A DNA stretch of 64,000 nucleotides from Trema orientale. Lineage: Eukaryota; Streptophyta; Magnoliopsida; Rosales; Cannabaceae. Below the pieces are notes generated by a model. That model was given only the letters and a program-made list of their open reading frames with translations, was not told the origin of the DNA and did no database searches. The stretch is from the NCBI GenBank assembly GCA_002914845.1, contig JXTC01000514.1:149060-213059 (forward strand). Reading direction: 5' to 3'. A program made the translations under genes and the position numbers. Shown piece after piece: positions 37,301 to 50,053 of the stretch (positions are counted from its first letter, which is position 1; each line of letters opens with the position of its first letter).

Positions 37301-37701
37301 CTTTGCGCTACTCAGTACACAGTGAAGAACTTGCAGTTTGCGCTGACAATTGAACCAGAAAATGTCAAGATACAGCAAAAGCTATCATGGGCACAACAGC
37401 AGCGCCAAGCAGGCCTCCCCACTATTCCTTCGACAATCGAGGATGAGTTGGAGACAAATCCATTCATTCGGGTTGATCTACCAGAGATTCAGGTTCACAT
37501 ATTCCACCATTGCTCGTTTTTCTTTAGTCCTCACAACACCTAACACGACAGCTCAAAGCTATTCATGTTATAGCCCTAGTGTGTACTATAATTTTCTAAC
37601 TATAGAAATCTGCGCGTCTTTTACAGGAGAAGGTTGGCAGCCACTCTGCCGTCAATGCCCTCCGGGAGATAAGGCAGCGGAAGGACAATTGGAGGGGTTA
37701 G
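34389..37701 (+). CDS. GLX2-2: hydroxyacylglutathione hydrolase, cytosolic glyoxalase II
   Basis: Hydrolyses S-D-lactoylglutathione to D-lactate and glutathione, the second step of methylglyoxal detoxification; metallo-beta-lactamase fold. Seven exons: 34389-34435, 34585-34707, 35054-35215, 35694-35772, 36365-36478, 37316-37492, 37627-37701, in phase, 258 residues, the same length as Arabidopsis GLX2-2. The start [16 protein letters not shown] matches the cytosolic form without a transit peptide. The metal-binding THHHWDH is at residues 53-59 (His54, His56, Asp58, His59), and its W codon is split by intron 2. LHTPCHTKGH, FTGDTLF, the loop [15 protein letters not shown] and YCGHEYTVKN are intact, and it ends RKDNWRG. 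Intron 4 contains two tandem duplications. Confidence 0.97.
35930..36281. repeat. two tandem duplications in glyoxalase II intron 4
   Basis: A recent 97-bp duplication occupies 36088-36184 and 36185-36281 (both start AAATGGTATTG and share ACTGAGAAGTTGATCCCACA). Just before it, an older duplication with a period of about 83 bp links AGTAAACGGCATTAGATGGG (from 35941) with AATAAACGGCTTTGGGTTAG (from 36024). All of it is removed by splicing. Confidence 0.85.
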
Positions 37702-39660
37702 TTGAAGACCTGCAAGATGTTCTGTTGTTTTGGCCTTTGTTTGCTTTCTATTTGAAATTGCTTTCTCTTTGAAAAATAAGAACTGGTTATGAAAAAAAAG
37801 AACTGGTTACGTAAAATGTATGAAAGATCCTCAAGGTTTAATGAGCCGTCTGAGCGTTTTAACATGTATTTGCTTGTGTTTGATGGGGTTGTGGAAGCAC
37901 TGTCCTTTTTGTTATGCAGAAACTTGAGGACTAAGTTAAATGAATCTTCCATGTTGTTCTTGTAATTAGCCAAAAAGATTACGACTCATTCGGCATCGTT
38001 TCGTTTAAGAAAAACTTCTCATCAAAGATGCATATGCCACTATTTTCTTGGCTCATCAAATGCTTTCATACGGTTTCTTGCTCCCCAAACTTGTCCAAGT
38101 CGCTGCTGTATCCGTTCGACAAACGCATACAAAATAATTAATTAAAAAAAACGACAAAAAAGAAAAGGCAAAGTCTTTGTGATAGAATTTATGTAAAGGG
38201 TCGTTGTCTTTGTCAAAAATTTGTGCTCCCGTGAGAAGATTGGATTTGGAGTAAAAAGACTAAGGAGACCATTGCTTATGAAGCCAAACGCGTAAACAAA
38301 GGTTTAAAAACAGAAACTGTTGAGGGGCATACGCGCAAAATGAGTATTTTGTAATAATAAAGCCGGCGTGGGATAATAAGGTCAAGAAGTTAGCTAAAAG
38401 AATTAGAAAAACTAACACATAAGAAAACAATTGTCAGAGAAAGACGACAACCAATTGGCTTGTATGCTAAACTCAAAATATTCATATGCAATTTTATTTA
38501 TTTATTGGCTATTAGGTTTAAAGTTATGTTTTTCATCTACTAGGATTTGAACCCTTTCTTCTCATCCTATAAATCCTAGATCAATTAAATTAATCCTAAG
38601 TGGATAAAAATAATAATATGATTAAGGGTACATATGGTGCCTCCTACCACATTTAGTAGTTTTAAAATTTTGTGGTGTGTTTCATATTTTTATTTTATAG
38701 TGATTAGTTATAGTGATTAGGTATCTAAGTATCCAGAACAATATATTCCAATCATTGAATGTTTGCTCAGTGTATTGTGCGTAACAACGTAGTTGTCATT
38801 TGATATATTTTTTTTTATCAACTATTTGTCCAATTTTGTCTCAGTTCCTGCTTCATATTTTTTATTTATTATTTTTAAAATAAGCCGTTTATGTTTACCA
38901 CTGAACGTTCATTTTTTAAAACAGAAAATGAACACTAAAACTTTTGACTTCAAAATTTGAATTCACCAATAGGCATATCCTACATAGTTCAGCTCAGTTG
39001 TAACCCGAAGAGCCAAATCTCATCTCATTATATAAACAAAAGGGCACAGACAAAACAATAATTAAAAAGGAAAGGGGGGGGGAAAAAAAAAAAAAAAGGG
39101 CAAAGTTATGGGCACAACATAGATATTTCCTAACATTAAAAAAAAAAAAAATTTAAAATTAAAAAAAAAAGAAAAAAAGATGAGCCAGTGGAATGTTGAC
39201 TTTTGATTGGTCAACGTTTGGCTTCTTCTCATTTGGCGTTTGATGGACGGATTGATTGATGCCCTGTATATGTGCCTTCGCCTTCTACCTCGGCTCCGAC
39301 CCTTTTTGCCTCTGCTAATAGTAACAAAAGCAATAATAAATTACTAAGGTGGTGAAGAAGGGCGGGGCGATCGCTTCTCTTTCCAGACGCGCAAAAAACG
39401 CAAACGAGCGAGCTCCTGGTTTTGGGCCCCCGAATATGGGCGCATGAGGCTCAGGCTCAGGCTCAAGGCTCAGAACAAAACTTGCCGTTTCGTATAGGTT
39501 CCACCGCCTTTGATTGTCGTTTTTCGTTCTCTCCCTCCCTTTTTCGGGTTCCGATCACAAAACGACAAAAACCTTTAAAAGCAGAGCAGAGAAGAGAAGA
39601 GAAGAGAGATTTGGTTTCTATAGAGAGAGAGAGAATAATAAGAAGAGGGTTGGGTTGGCA
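37702..39660. other. intergenic: glyoxalase 3' region and RING-gene promoter
   Basis: No gene is seen. Near 39195-39225 an inverted W-box pair, GTTGAC and GTCAAC nine bases apart, precedes the RING gene. The leader of that gene holds repeated GGCTCA units (about 39448-39476) and an AGAGAAGAG run. Confidence 0.55.
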
Positions 39661-42600
39661 ATGGAGGCGTCGGGTAACGCTTCTGAGCCCTACCGCGCCA
39701 ACACTGGTGGCGGTGCCGGGAGCACTAGTCCGAGGAGAGGGGTCGGCGTGTTGCAGCAGCTACCCGCGCTCAATCTCTTCCAGTCGCCGTTGTCGTTCGT
39801 GCTGGAGTATTCCGGCGTAGTCCCGGGCAGGTCAGCTCACCGGGGGAGGGACGACCGGGCGGTCAACGCCGGAGCTGCTGTTCCCGATTCGCAGCCGCCT
39901 GCTCGGCCCTGCGCCGGCGGTGGAACCAGCGGCGGTGGTGGGGTTGATCCCGCGGAGGTTTCGATTCGGATTATCGGAGGCGGAGAGCAGGAGGAGGGAG
40001 AAGACCGGTCTGTTTCGTCTCGAGTGGGGGAAGGAGGAGGAGGAGAAGGTGGTGGTGGTGGTGTGGACGGGGATGGTGGATCGTTGAGAATGGCGGCGGC
40101 GTTGGATGATGATGATCAGCCCAGTTCGGCCCGAATCGCCGAGGCGAGCGGGAGAGCTCCGCTGGTTTCTCCCTCGTCGGCGGTGTCTGTTCCCGGGGTT
40201 CCGTCGCTACAGGATGATTCTTCTTACCAGAGTTACGACATTCAACAGATTGCCAAATGGATTGAGCAGATTCTTCCGTTTTCGATTCTGTTGCTCGTCG
40301 TGTTCATTCGTCAGCATTTGCTTGGTACTGTTTTTCATCTTCGTGTTAGATTTCGGTTCAAATCAATGCTTGTTTTAGCAAAATGGGTAGCGCTAGAAAT
40401 CGGTCAATTGACCGTTTTGAGTTAGAATTTTCATCCATATAGATAGTGTGTTTATGATAATTGGCAATGAAACTGTAGAAGATACCATTATGAAAAACTG
40501 TAACTTCATAGTTGTGGAGGCATATAATCTTGCAGAAGTCAGAACTTAGGGTTAATTCTGTGGAAAGACCATTCTTTAGGGTATATTTTTGCAGGCTAAC
40601 CCGTGTGATAATTGGTGATGAAACTGAAAAAGAAACCATTTTTAAGACTTGAGACTTCATTGAGACTCTTGCTATGTAGTATGTACTCAGCCAAATTGAT
40701 GTGATTCATAGCATAAAAGGTCTGCTCTAGATCAATTGAGATTAAGGTGCCCATTAGTCCTGGCATGAATGCACCTAACTTTGTTCGCAAAAGACATGTC
40801 TGTGGTCGAAGGCATTGAAAATATAGTCTATAGCACAAGGGAAATGCTATTTTCTTGTTGAACATTGATGTTCATGGGACATTTTGACAGCTTATGAGGG
40901 TATTAATATTCAGGTTCTAAGATTACATCTTCCTAAGCATAAGCTTCTTCTATGTGAATTGTATCATTTTTATTTCTAGTGTTTGATGCAACTTTGTAGT
41001 TAACAAATTCTGTGTCCTAGTGTCCTACTTCACCCTGTGTGCACCCATTGATTTGAATTTTTTTTTTTTTTTTTGGGAGAACTTCAGGTTTTTTTGTTAC
41101 ATTATGGATATCAGCTGTCATGTTTAAATCAAATGATATCATTCGGAGGCAAACTGCTCTAAAGGTGTGTCTTCAGATTTTGAGTTTTTATTCACTCGAC
41201 CTAAGTTCCCCTTTTAGCAGATAGAGGCTGACTAGTTGTTGTTTTCTACAGGGAGAAAGGAAAACTTATATCCTTGTTGGCATTTTCATTGCTTTTATGC
41301 TTCACGTGGTTGGTATCTACTGGTGGTTCCAGAATGATGATCTTTTATACCCATTGGTTATGCTTCCTCCAAAAGAAATACCACCCTTCTGGCATGTAAT
41401 TTTCATCGTTTTGGTAAATGGTAAGAATTTTCTTTTCCTGTTTCTTTAGTTTCATTTCCATTTTCTTTTCAGTTTACATAGTATCAAATATCTACTGCTA
41501 TTGATTTATGATCATAGTTTGCCTTTACAATAGAATGATAGATAGTGGATCTTAGCAAGTTTCACTGAAGGGTTTGACATTTAAGATGGGGATGAAACTT
41601 TGAATAGAGATTATATTGCTTTCCTTTTTCTTAAACCCTTGTTGAAATTTATAATTGTCTCATAAGTAGTTCGGTATTATCTCTGTTCTGTAACTTTCCA
41701 AATTATTTGCTTCCATCTTTAAAAACTTAAGAGTTGCTTTATTTCAGTTTTTTTCTTCATCTTTTTCCCCCCCTTTCTCATTTATATGCAATTTTGCCTA
41801 CTTGTCTATCTCCTGCCTTCATTCTTACCATTTATTTCCCACACTAAGGCTGTTGCATTATTTTAAGATACACTGGTGAGGCAGGTAGCAATGGCTTTCA
41901 AGTGTTTGCTGCTTATATATTACAAGAATGGGAGAGGCTACAACTTCCGCCGGCAGGTGATATTAATAGATATTTCCATAAAAATGCTTTGAGTAGTGTT
42001 GCTCTCAATTCCTTTTCGTTTCTCTTCTCCCCTAAACCTAGTAATTTATGGGGATTGTCTGATTGCTGATTGCTATCTCATTTTGAAGGGACAAATGTTA
42101 ACCCTGCTTGAGTATGCACTGCTGTTGTATCGTGCTTTGTTACCAACACCTGTCTGGTATCGGTTCTTCCTGAACAAAGATAATGGAAGCCTCTTCTCAT
42201 CACTAACTACAGGATTGTATCTAACTTTTAAGCTTACATCTGTTGTTGAGAAGGTATTGTTTCCAGTTATAATGCAATATCCATGTCAGCCTTCTAGTTT
42301 TGTTCTATTTTACTTTTTAACTTTTTTCTTATTTGTGAAGGAGATGATGTGCTTTATGACACTAAAATCAATTGTATGTTGCCTTCAACTTATTTATGTT
42401 GCTTTTCAGGTTCAATCTTTTTTAGCTGCCGCAAAGGCATTAACACGAAAGGAACTCCAATATGGATCTCATGCCACATCAGAACAGGTGAATAAGGAAT
42501 AATCCTGTTTTCGATGCAGTGCTAATATTTACTTACTGTGCTGTATTCCCGCAGTTTTCCAGAGAAATGGATGAGTTGTCTTTTAAAATCATAGATTGGA

Positions 42601-43781
42601 TGTCATCTTGTGCTTACCAGTAGAAAAAATATAATCCTCTCTCTCTCTCCCTCCCTCCCTCCCTCTTTTCTTAAAATGTTTCTTTCTTTTCTTAAAATGT
42701 TGTAGGTTGAAAATTTTTCCACAAAGAATTTGACCTTCCATGGTTAGTCTGAGAAAGTAAACTCACAACCAAAAGAACCTAGCTAGGCGCCTAGGGTTTA
42801 TTCTATAGTTTTGTTACCATGTTTTTGTCTACCTCTGTTTGCTTTTGTATGCTTACATGGTGCAGATGTCAGTTTTTTTTTTTTTTTCAATTTCAAATAT
42901 GATTACGATAGTTTAGTTTTTGCAACTAATAATTACGGCATTGTAAGTCACAAAGGATTGTATTTCAGGTAAATGCAGTTGGAGATCTCTGTGCTATTTG
43001 CCAGGAGAAGATGCATGCGCCCATTCTTTTGCGCTGTAAACATATCTTCTGCGAGGACTGCGTTTCAGAGTGGTCAGTCTATGCATTCTAGTTCTTAACT
43101 TTGTATCTAATTTGTTCACAATATTGTATAATTTGTATTGTAAAGATGTTTTTCTTTCTTTATGTGATTCTTGAGCGTCAATGAAGAGCTTCAATATGTA
43201 AATTCGCGGAGCAACGCATAGGCCAGTAATACTAAATGACGAAAAGAAAGAAGCCATTGCGTAGGAGTTACTCGATATATATTTTTCTCATGTGGTTCTG
43301 TGGTTCTTTTTTGGTAGAAACACTCTGCATTTATATTCTCATTTTTTTTTCCTGTTTTTGCATATACTCTTCCTTAAATATAGATTACTGACGAAAGAAG
43401 AGTGCCTTTGTTACTCCTTTCAAGTCAAGATGTAGATATTCCTCTCTGTGAACCCTCTTAACTTCCATCTCTTGAGCAAGGGGGCTCCTAGCTTTTGTGT
43501 ATCCGGCTTATCCTTTTAGTTTTCACCTTTGGGTGAACTGGATGCCACTTTTAGGAGTGTAATAGCAGCTTAGCTTAACCAAAGTTTCAAAACATGCCTA
43601 CCAGTTACAGTTACGAACTGTCATATTTTAACTATTATATTGGCATAGAGTAACATAGAATTACTTGTGTTTCAGGTTTGAAAGAGAAAGGACTTGCCCT
43701 CTATGCCGGGCGTTGGTTAAATCTCAGGATCTACGTACTTTTGGCGATGGATCAACAAATTTGTTGTTTCAGTTGTTCTGA
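39661..43781 (+). CDS. membrane RING-type E3 ubiquitin ligase, RNFT1/2-like
   Basis: Probable endoplasmic-reticulum or other endomembrane E3 ligase, the plant counterpart of RNFT proteins (Arabidopsis At5g01960 type). Eight exons: 39661-40324, 41088-41164, 41252-41420, 41868-41956, 42089-42253, 42410-42487, 42969-43072, 43676-43781, all in phase, 483 residues. Residues 1 to about 200 (one exon) are GC-rich, low-complexity and Gly/Ser/Asp-rich with a poly-Gly run, so probably disordered. Then follow several membrane helices, for example [33 protein letters not shown] and a segment near [18 protein letters not shown]. The C-terminal RING-HC finger runs from CAIC near residue 422 through [10 protein letters not shown] to CPLC near 460, and the chain ends FQLF. 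The start MEASGN is the first ATG in this frame after the GC-rich leader apart from one at 39514, which would add about 49 basic residues; I prefer 39661. Confidence 0.93.
42637..42666. repeat. (CT)n(CCCT)n microsatellite in RING-gene intron 6
   Basis: CT dinucleotides pass into CCCT/CCTC tetranucleotides within an intron, with no visible effect on splice sites. Confidence 0.85.
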
Positions 43782-46700
43782 AATGAAAGTGTCTCTGTTT
43801 TGTTGCACACCCGGCCTTATATGAAAAGAGCCATTTCGTCTCAACAGCAAATGGAATATTTACTTGTTACATTTTCTCACCATTAACTTGCCTCCAGAAT
43901 ATTAAGTGGAAGGTACCATCAGAATCTGATACGAACAAGTCCGGGTTCCATATATTTTGACTGTGAGGTATGATGATCCACGGTTTGCCAAGTCAATCCT
44001 CCAGACTAATGTGATGTTTAGCTCAATACTGTATTCTCATCCACACACATTTCGAATTTTGATATAAATGGAATTCCATCCACGACAGGTCAATCTTTTT
44101 GTATATAATATATATTAATATATAGAAAAAATCTTCTCCTCATTCCATATTTTCCCTTTCAAAACGTCTTTTGATTATCACTTTTGCGTTTCTCTCTCCT
44201 GGACTTCCTGCCCGTTCTGAACAAAGGGTTTTATATGTAAGGATTTCTTCATAAACAATGGCAGTTAACATGGTTATGCTGAGTTTGTTCTGCCTTGTGC
44301 GATGTGTCATGTTTTTAACGAAGTTTCTTTGGGACATGAAGTGAATCGAAAATAAAAGCAGAAAACGCCCTTAAGAGTCATAGAGGGCCAGATCCATCAG
44401 TGTTGCCAAGTTTTGCTCATAGCTATTATCTCAGAGGGTTTTCTTTTTCGGGGATTTATGTGGTAGGAACTGTAGTAGCGTGCGTACATTTGATGATATT
44501 AAAAACTCATATTCAAATAAGAAAGAAAGTTATGAAATCAAATAGTAAGGAAACATGCAACACTGATTGGATACTTTTGTATCATGATAAATAGTTGCTT
44601 TCCTTTAGTTTTTTTCACTCCTTTTCCACCTAGCTAGGAATTATGGACCGTTGCTTCCCTGATACTGAGCTTGGCTAGATGCTTTCTTCGAATTAGAATG
44701 TACGGTATGCTAACTTGGCTCCCTGAAGTATGAATAGTCGAAATATGCACGTGGAAATGTCCATTAAGGAAAATAAAGAAAAAAAAAAATTGACCAACTA
44801 ATATGGGGATATTTTTCTATTGCTAAAGTTAGATTTGATAATTTTGATTTTTGATTATACATTCCCTTTTATTGACAATAGAATTGTATGTTTGTGTGTG
44901 ATTCACTGTATCTATAACTAGACATACATCTGTGCTTATCGTAAATGGTTATTAATGCTACCACCTATCTGGATGAAAGTATGATCAGAATTGTGCATCA
45001 CAAGGATATAGGTGGTCCAATCTCTATGTCAGGCTATTGTTCCCCATTTTAGACGGTCGTGGGATCAACCAGCAACACTTTGTCATCCATGCAATCTTCA
45101 TACATCTCTGTTAGTGCCCAAAAGTAAAACAAAAACAGCTCATGGGTTTTTTTCCACACTTGGGTGGAAAACAGTAAGTATGTCTTCATTTTCCTTACAG
45201 CAATACCACTCAGAAATAAAAGCAAATACCCTTTTGGGACCACCAACCACTCAACCTCTTATTACTTCCTCTTCTTCATAATGGAGCTTCCTTATGGAGT
45301 TGACTCCCATAATCTGCATCATTACCATCTTGATTTATATACCCTTTTCTTTTTTCTCAGTCCTTTAAGTTCTGGGTTTTGGACTTTGATTTTTTCTCAT
45401 AAATGGGCATGTTCAAGGTTCTTAAAACTCTCTGTAAAAGTACCCCAAATACCATATATTATTGCAATTTTCTGGTTTAAAGAGAACCAGATAAGAGTTT
45501 CCAGTTTCTGCTGTGTTTTGGTTATAACTTGCTGAAAGTGAAGCTACCTATCTAGCTAGCGAGTCTTTTTTTGGAGCCAAATTGCACAAAAAGGACTGTC
45601 CTTTCCGGGCCAATTATTTCCACTTTCACGTTGTTTCTGAACAAAAAGCAAACAAAGGCCAGATAGGACTGTATATGTGTGTGTTTGTTTGTGTGTATAC
45701 TACTATATATTATGATGGCAAACAAGACTATGAAACGCACGGACGAGCACTCTCTGCGATGCAGATGGCTACAGCTAAGGAAGCAAAAAAACATTTATGG
45801 GAGTTTGGGATAATATCATCTGATATTGAGTGGCATATTCAGCGAGAGCACATGACATGGATGACGTGATCAGTAAATTAATTCTCTGAAACTAATAATA
45901 TTGTTAGCATTGAATGTTTATAGATTGTTGATCAGAATTTGTTAAACTTAAGAATGACGTGACATCATTTTCTCATTGACTCTCTATGAAGAAAAAATAG
46001 AACCCTTTTAACCATAATAGCGTGAATATATATATATATATATTGAGCGGCAAATCCTGGACCACAGAATTTGAAAGAAAAAGGGTACAAATATTTTTAA
46101 AAGAAGGGTACCCTGATTATATAAAAAATATATGCACAGGTTCAATTAGGCATTTCCATAAGTGATCTTAAAAAGGGTGGATTGGACGAGTTACTTTTTC
46201 TTTAACCTGACATGAATCTTTTGGCCACAATAGGCTTTCTTTTTTTTTTTTTTTTAAAATTTCCCAAAGCCGTTTCATAATTAGTCAAGCCTATGCTAAT
46301 GCGAGTTATATATTGGTTTAAATGGTTACAACAATATTTATCCATAAATGGTTACAATGGTTTAAGCCGTTAGATCTATATCCTACGGTGGTGATTAGTT
46401 TGATGGTTGGCCAAAAATATTTAATGCTGACCAAAAAAATTTAATGCTATCACTACTTTTTTAAGAACCCATCCATGGTCACAAAAAAATTGTAACCATT
46501 GAGAACTCTTCCATATATATATATATATATATATCTATATCCTAATAACTTGTCAATAATACAATATAATTGAGAGTTCAAGAAGAAAGAAGGGGAATAT
46601 GTTATGTGTAATATCTAAATGTTGTATAAAATTTATAAATTGCTGAAGATATTGGGAATTCTTTGAGCGTTTATTGAATTTTTGTCACTCTAATATATAG

Positions 46701-49700
46701 TACACAGTATATACTACCCAACAATATAATTTAGAACTGTATATATTCTCCTATATACTCTTTCTTTTCCCTATTCTATAGGTAAAAACCTGATCATAAA
46801 AGCAAATCTAATATAGTGACAAGAGATCTATATGGCACAAAGGGTGAGAGTTATCGGATGCAGAAAATTAATTGGATAAATTAAAAAATAAAGGTAAATA
46901 TGCCAATCATTTCAAGTGGACTATAAAGGCATGAAGATGACTTTGTGTACAGCAAAACATATCCCAACTGAACTCCTTTTTCGAACAGTAAACAACAATG
47001 TGAATGAGTAGAGCTAAAGTGGGAAACTAAGAAATTCTATATCATACCAATACACATAGTAGAGTTAATTGTAAATGAATTTTTAAGTCAGAAACGAGAG
47101 GAAAGTATACGGTATGGTAGTGGTACTAAGTATACTCGCTATCACTAGTCAATGTTTTCAAAGCGTTACATTTTTATCAACTTTAATTTAATTTTCATAC
47201 TAATTGATTTAGATGATGTAATCCAGGATTTGAAATACGTAAAAAGAAAAGAAAAGCGCTTTCATCAAGTGTACTTACTCCTTGTTGACTTGCCAAGTTT
47301 GTCATCCTCGGCTAAAGAGGGGAAGAAACAGTGGCATAGAAAAAAAGAGGTAGAGATCATCGGATGGTATTGTTTGGTATAGTGGTGGTTGTTGTTGTTG
47401 GTTGCTGCCCTATGATATCATTATATCCTATTCTCCAATAAGCACATGCATTAATAGATTAAAATGTCAAATTTACCCTCCTTACATCTCAATTACCTTC
47501 TCAATTTATCTTCGGTTAATTTGGACTTTTAGAAGGCTGGTTTCAACTTTCAACTTTTTTTTTTCTCTCAGAAAAAAAAAAGACTTTGCTTTTATTTTTT
47601 ATTTTATTTTTAATCTTTTTAAGAAATTCAACTTTCAAGTTTCAATGCTAGCTAGTTGCCTCTTTCACTAGTACTTGTAGGAGATATATATATATATATA
47701 TTAATTTTAACATTAATTTTTTGTTTTTTTTTTCCTTTTTAACATTATCTACTACAAAATCACCTGGAGACAGGAAAAAAATTAAAAACCCAGTCCCCTC
47801 CCTACCCTAGCAATAGCTATGCCCTATTTCTTTCTCTCTCTCTTTCTCTCTAATTTTCTCTCTCTTTCCCTGTGTTAGATTTCTGAAGATTTTGGGGTCA
47901 CTTTCCTGTCTCTGACTCTCATGGAGACAGTGACCCATCATCTCCTCTACATTAAAAATAAAAAAAAATAAAAATAGATTTAAAAAAAAAAAGAAGAAAA
48001 CTCTCTCTTATTCTGGGCAAGTCATTTTTTTCATCTTTACTCCCAGCCATAAAAATTGTATGAAGAGGTAGCTAGCTAGGGTTTTCAGCAATACATATTA
48101 GAGTTTAGGGTTTCAAGGATATGGAGTGTATTTTCAACATAAATACCAAGACCTACAGTTAAGTATTACTTTTTACTGTCTTTCTTTTTTATTTTTATTT
48201 TTATTTTTATTTTTCTACATGTCATACACTCAATTATTGACTCGTGTATTTTCTCTTTTAGCTGCATTTATTTATGTATATATAGAGAATCATTTTGATC
48301 GATTATGTATAAATATGCTCTCTTTGTTTTGCTCTTAGAAGACAGTTTTACTGAAACGATTCTCAAAGGGGTTTACTACTTTCCAGGGTACATTCTGATC
48401 AGATGCATATATATATATGTTATGTCTTTGCTTGCTTTAGGTTTTTTCCTTTCATATATACTCTTTGTGCTTTCACTATCAGTTTATCTGCTGCTGCTGT
48501 GTTATAATCTGATGCCGATCTATATATAAATATGTATATATATAGGTGTGCCATTAAACTTTTTGAGTTTTAATTGATCTTACAGAAAATGGGTTTTGTT
48601 TTATATCTGTTTCTTTACTTAATATATATTGGGGCAGTAATTTGTTAAAGTTCAGTACTTGACTGAATCACTCTGATCAGTCTTTCTGAAAAGAAATAGC
48701 TAGCAGATTTTGATGAATGGGTTGTACATATAAAACAAAATATACATGTAAATATATATATATGTATTCTTACATGTATATATATGCTCTGGTTAATATT
48801 CTTCTGAAAGTAGTCTTTATAACTTTTCTTGTTCTTTTTTTTCGGCTAATTAAGCTTTTTTCCTTGTTATTAGATACATTATGCTCTGGGTTCTTGTTAT
48901 ATTGGTATTTGTATATGTATGTTTAGAGTCCGAAATAATAATAAAACACAGTTATGTATATTGTTCCTGATCATCAGTTATAGCTGGTTTAAACCTTACC
49001 TCTCTCTCTCGATTTAGTTTTACTTTCGTTACACGTTGTGATTCATATTTCATGGAAATTAATATTTGATTAAACTAAGTTATAACTCTGTATATATATA
49101 TACACGACATGAGCCTATTCATGGGGCGGAGACAAAACTGCTTCTGTTTCTACCGGTTTAAGATGAGTGGCCCTGATAATATAAAAATATATACATATAT
49201 TTAGTTCTGGCCCCGATGATATCTTATCATCGTCTTGTAAACTTTTTTTGCAATAAAATTCCTTTTGTTTCCTATCAAAATATATATATATACATACATA
49301 GATATAGTTCTGGACAATGTTAACTGTTTAGGGCACTGATCATTTATTTATCTGAAATAAGAAGTAATTTATCATGAAGATGTTTGATTTTTTTTTTTTT
49401 TTGTTAATTATAATCTTGGGCATTTTTACAGTACTAGATATAATTAGTGCATAGCTCTTATACAATGTGTGTATATATAATCACGATCATACTCTTGATA
49501 TTTTGGACTATACACATTAGTCCAAAAATTAAAAGGCTAGTAATAATAACATTTAATTATTGATTGATTAATCAATTTTTCATCTATTATTTCCAGAATA
49601 GTAGTTTTGAGTACTAAATTTGTACTGCCGGAGCTAGCTATAGTGGTGCACTGTGAAATATATACTTTAGTTGAAAGGAGTAGCTCTATGTACTTAGTTA

Positions 49701-49820
49701 ATTTGGACATAAATAATATTTGATTAGGTAATTTATAAGTGCATAATGCATTACTTATATAAACTAGTAGTGCGGGATATAACGTATAGTTTTACGTGTG
49801 TATATATATATGAAGAAATC
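43782..49820. other. long intergenic region upstream of MIR319
   Basis: About 6 kb without a supported gene. A small inverted-repeat element sits near 46310-46515. At about 47760-48120 CT-rich runs, TAGCTAGCTAGGGTTTTCAG and short purine tracts look like a transcribed leader and may be the 5' part of the primary MIR319 transcript about 1.7-2 kb further on. That link is only inferred. AT runs are frequent. Confidence 0.5.
46310..46515. mobile_element. small inverted-repeat element near AT microsatellite
   Basis: TTTAAATGGTTACAA on the left and TTGTAACCATTGAGAAC on the right form a partial inverted repeat. Internally GGTTACAA recurs and TTTAATGCTGACCAAA is half repeated. A long AT run follows at 46516. 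Family not known; borders approximate. Confidence 0.4.
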
Positions 49821-50053
49821 TAATGGTGAGTGAGAGCTTCCTTCAGCCCACTCATGGATATGACAAACTGGGGATGTTGAAGTAACTGCCGACTCATTCA
49901 TTCAAGCACTCAGTAGAGAAATATTGATCAATAAAAGCAAAGGAGAGATTCATATAAAAGCATTTTCTACTGTGGTTGTGTGAATGAAGCGGGAGATATT
50001 TTGCATCCCTCTTTCTCTGTGCTTGGACTGAAGGGAGCTCCTCCTTTCCATTA
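49821..50053 (+). ncRNA. MIR319: MIR319 microRNA precursor
   Basis: The 3' arm contains TTGGACTGAAGGGAGCTCCT (from 50023), the miR319 mature sequence, which silences TCP4-class transcription factors in leaf growth control. The 5' arm has GAGAGCTTCCTTCAGCCCAC (49832-49851), the pairing star strand. The base TAATGG (49821-49826) pairs with CCATTA (50048-50053). The second conserved duplex of MIR319, GCCGACTCATTCATTCAAG (about 49889-49907) with GTGTGAATGAAGCGGGAGAT (about 49978-49997), is also present. It is the source of the minor miR319.2-type product and guides the loop-to-base processing known for this family. Precursor length about 230 nt is usual for MIR319. Confidence 0.97.

Noticed and set aside
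45582-45869. Plus-strand open frame ending with KEAKKHLWEFGIISSDIEWH
   Set aside because: The tail looks protein-like but I recognise no family, its first part is low-complexity, and splice or promoter context is lacking.
47890-47940. Hairpin GGGTCACT...AGTGACCC as a microRNA
   Set aside because: The stem is short and interrupted, the loop tiny, and no known miRNA sequence is present.
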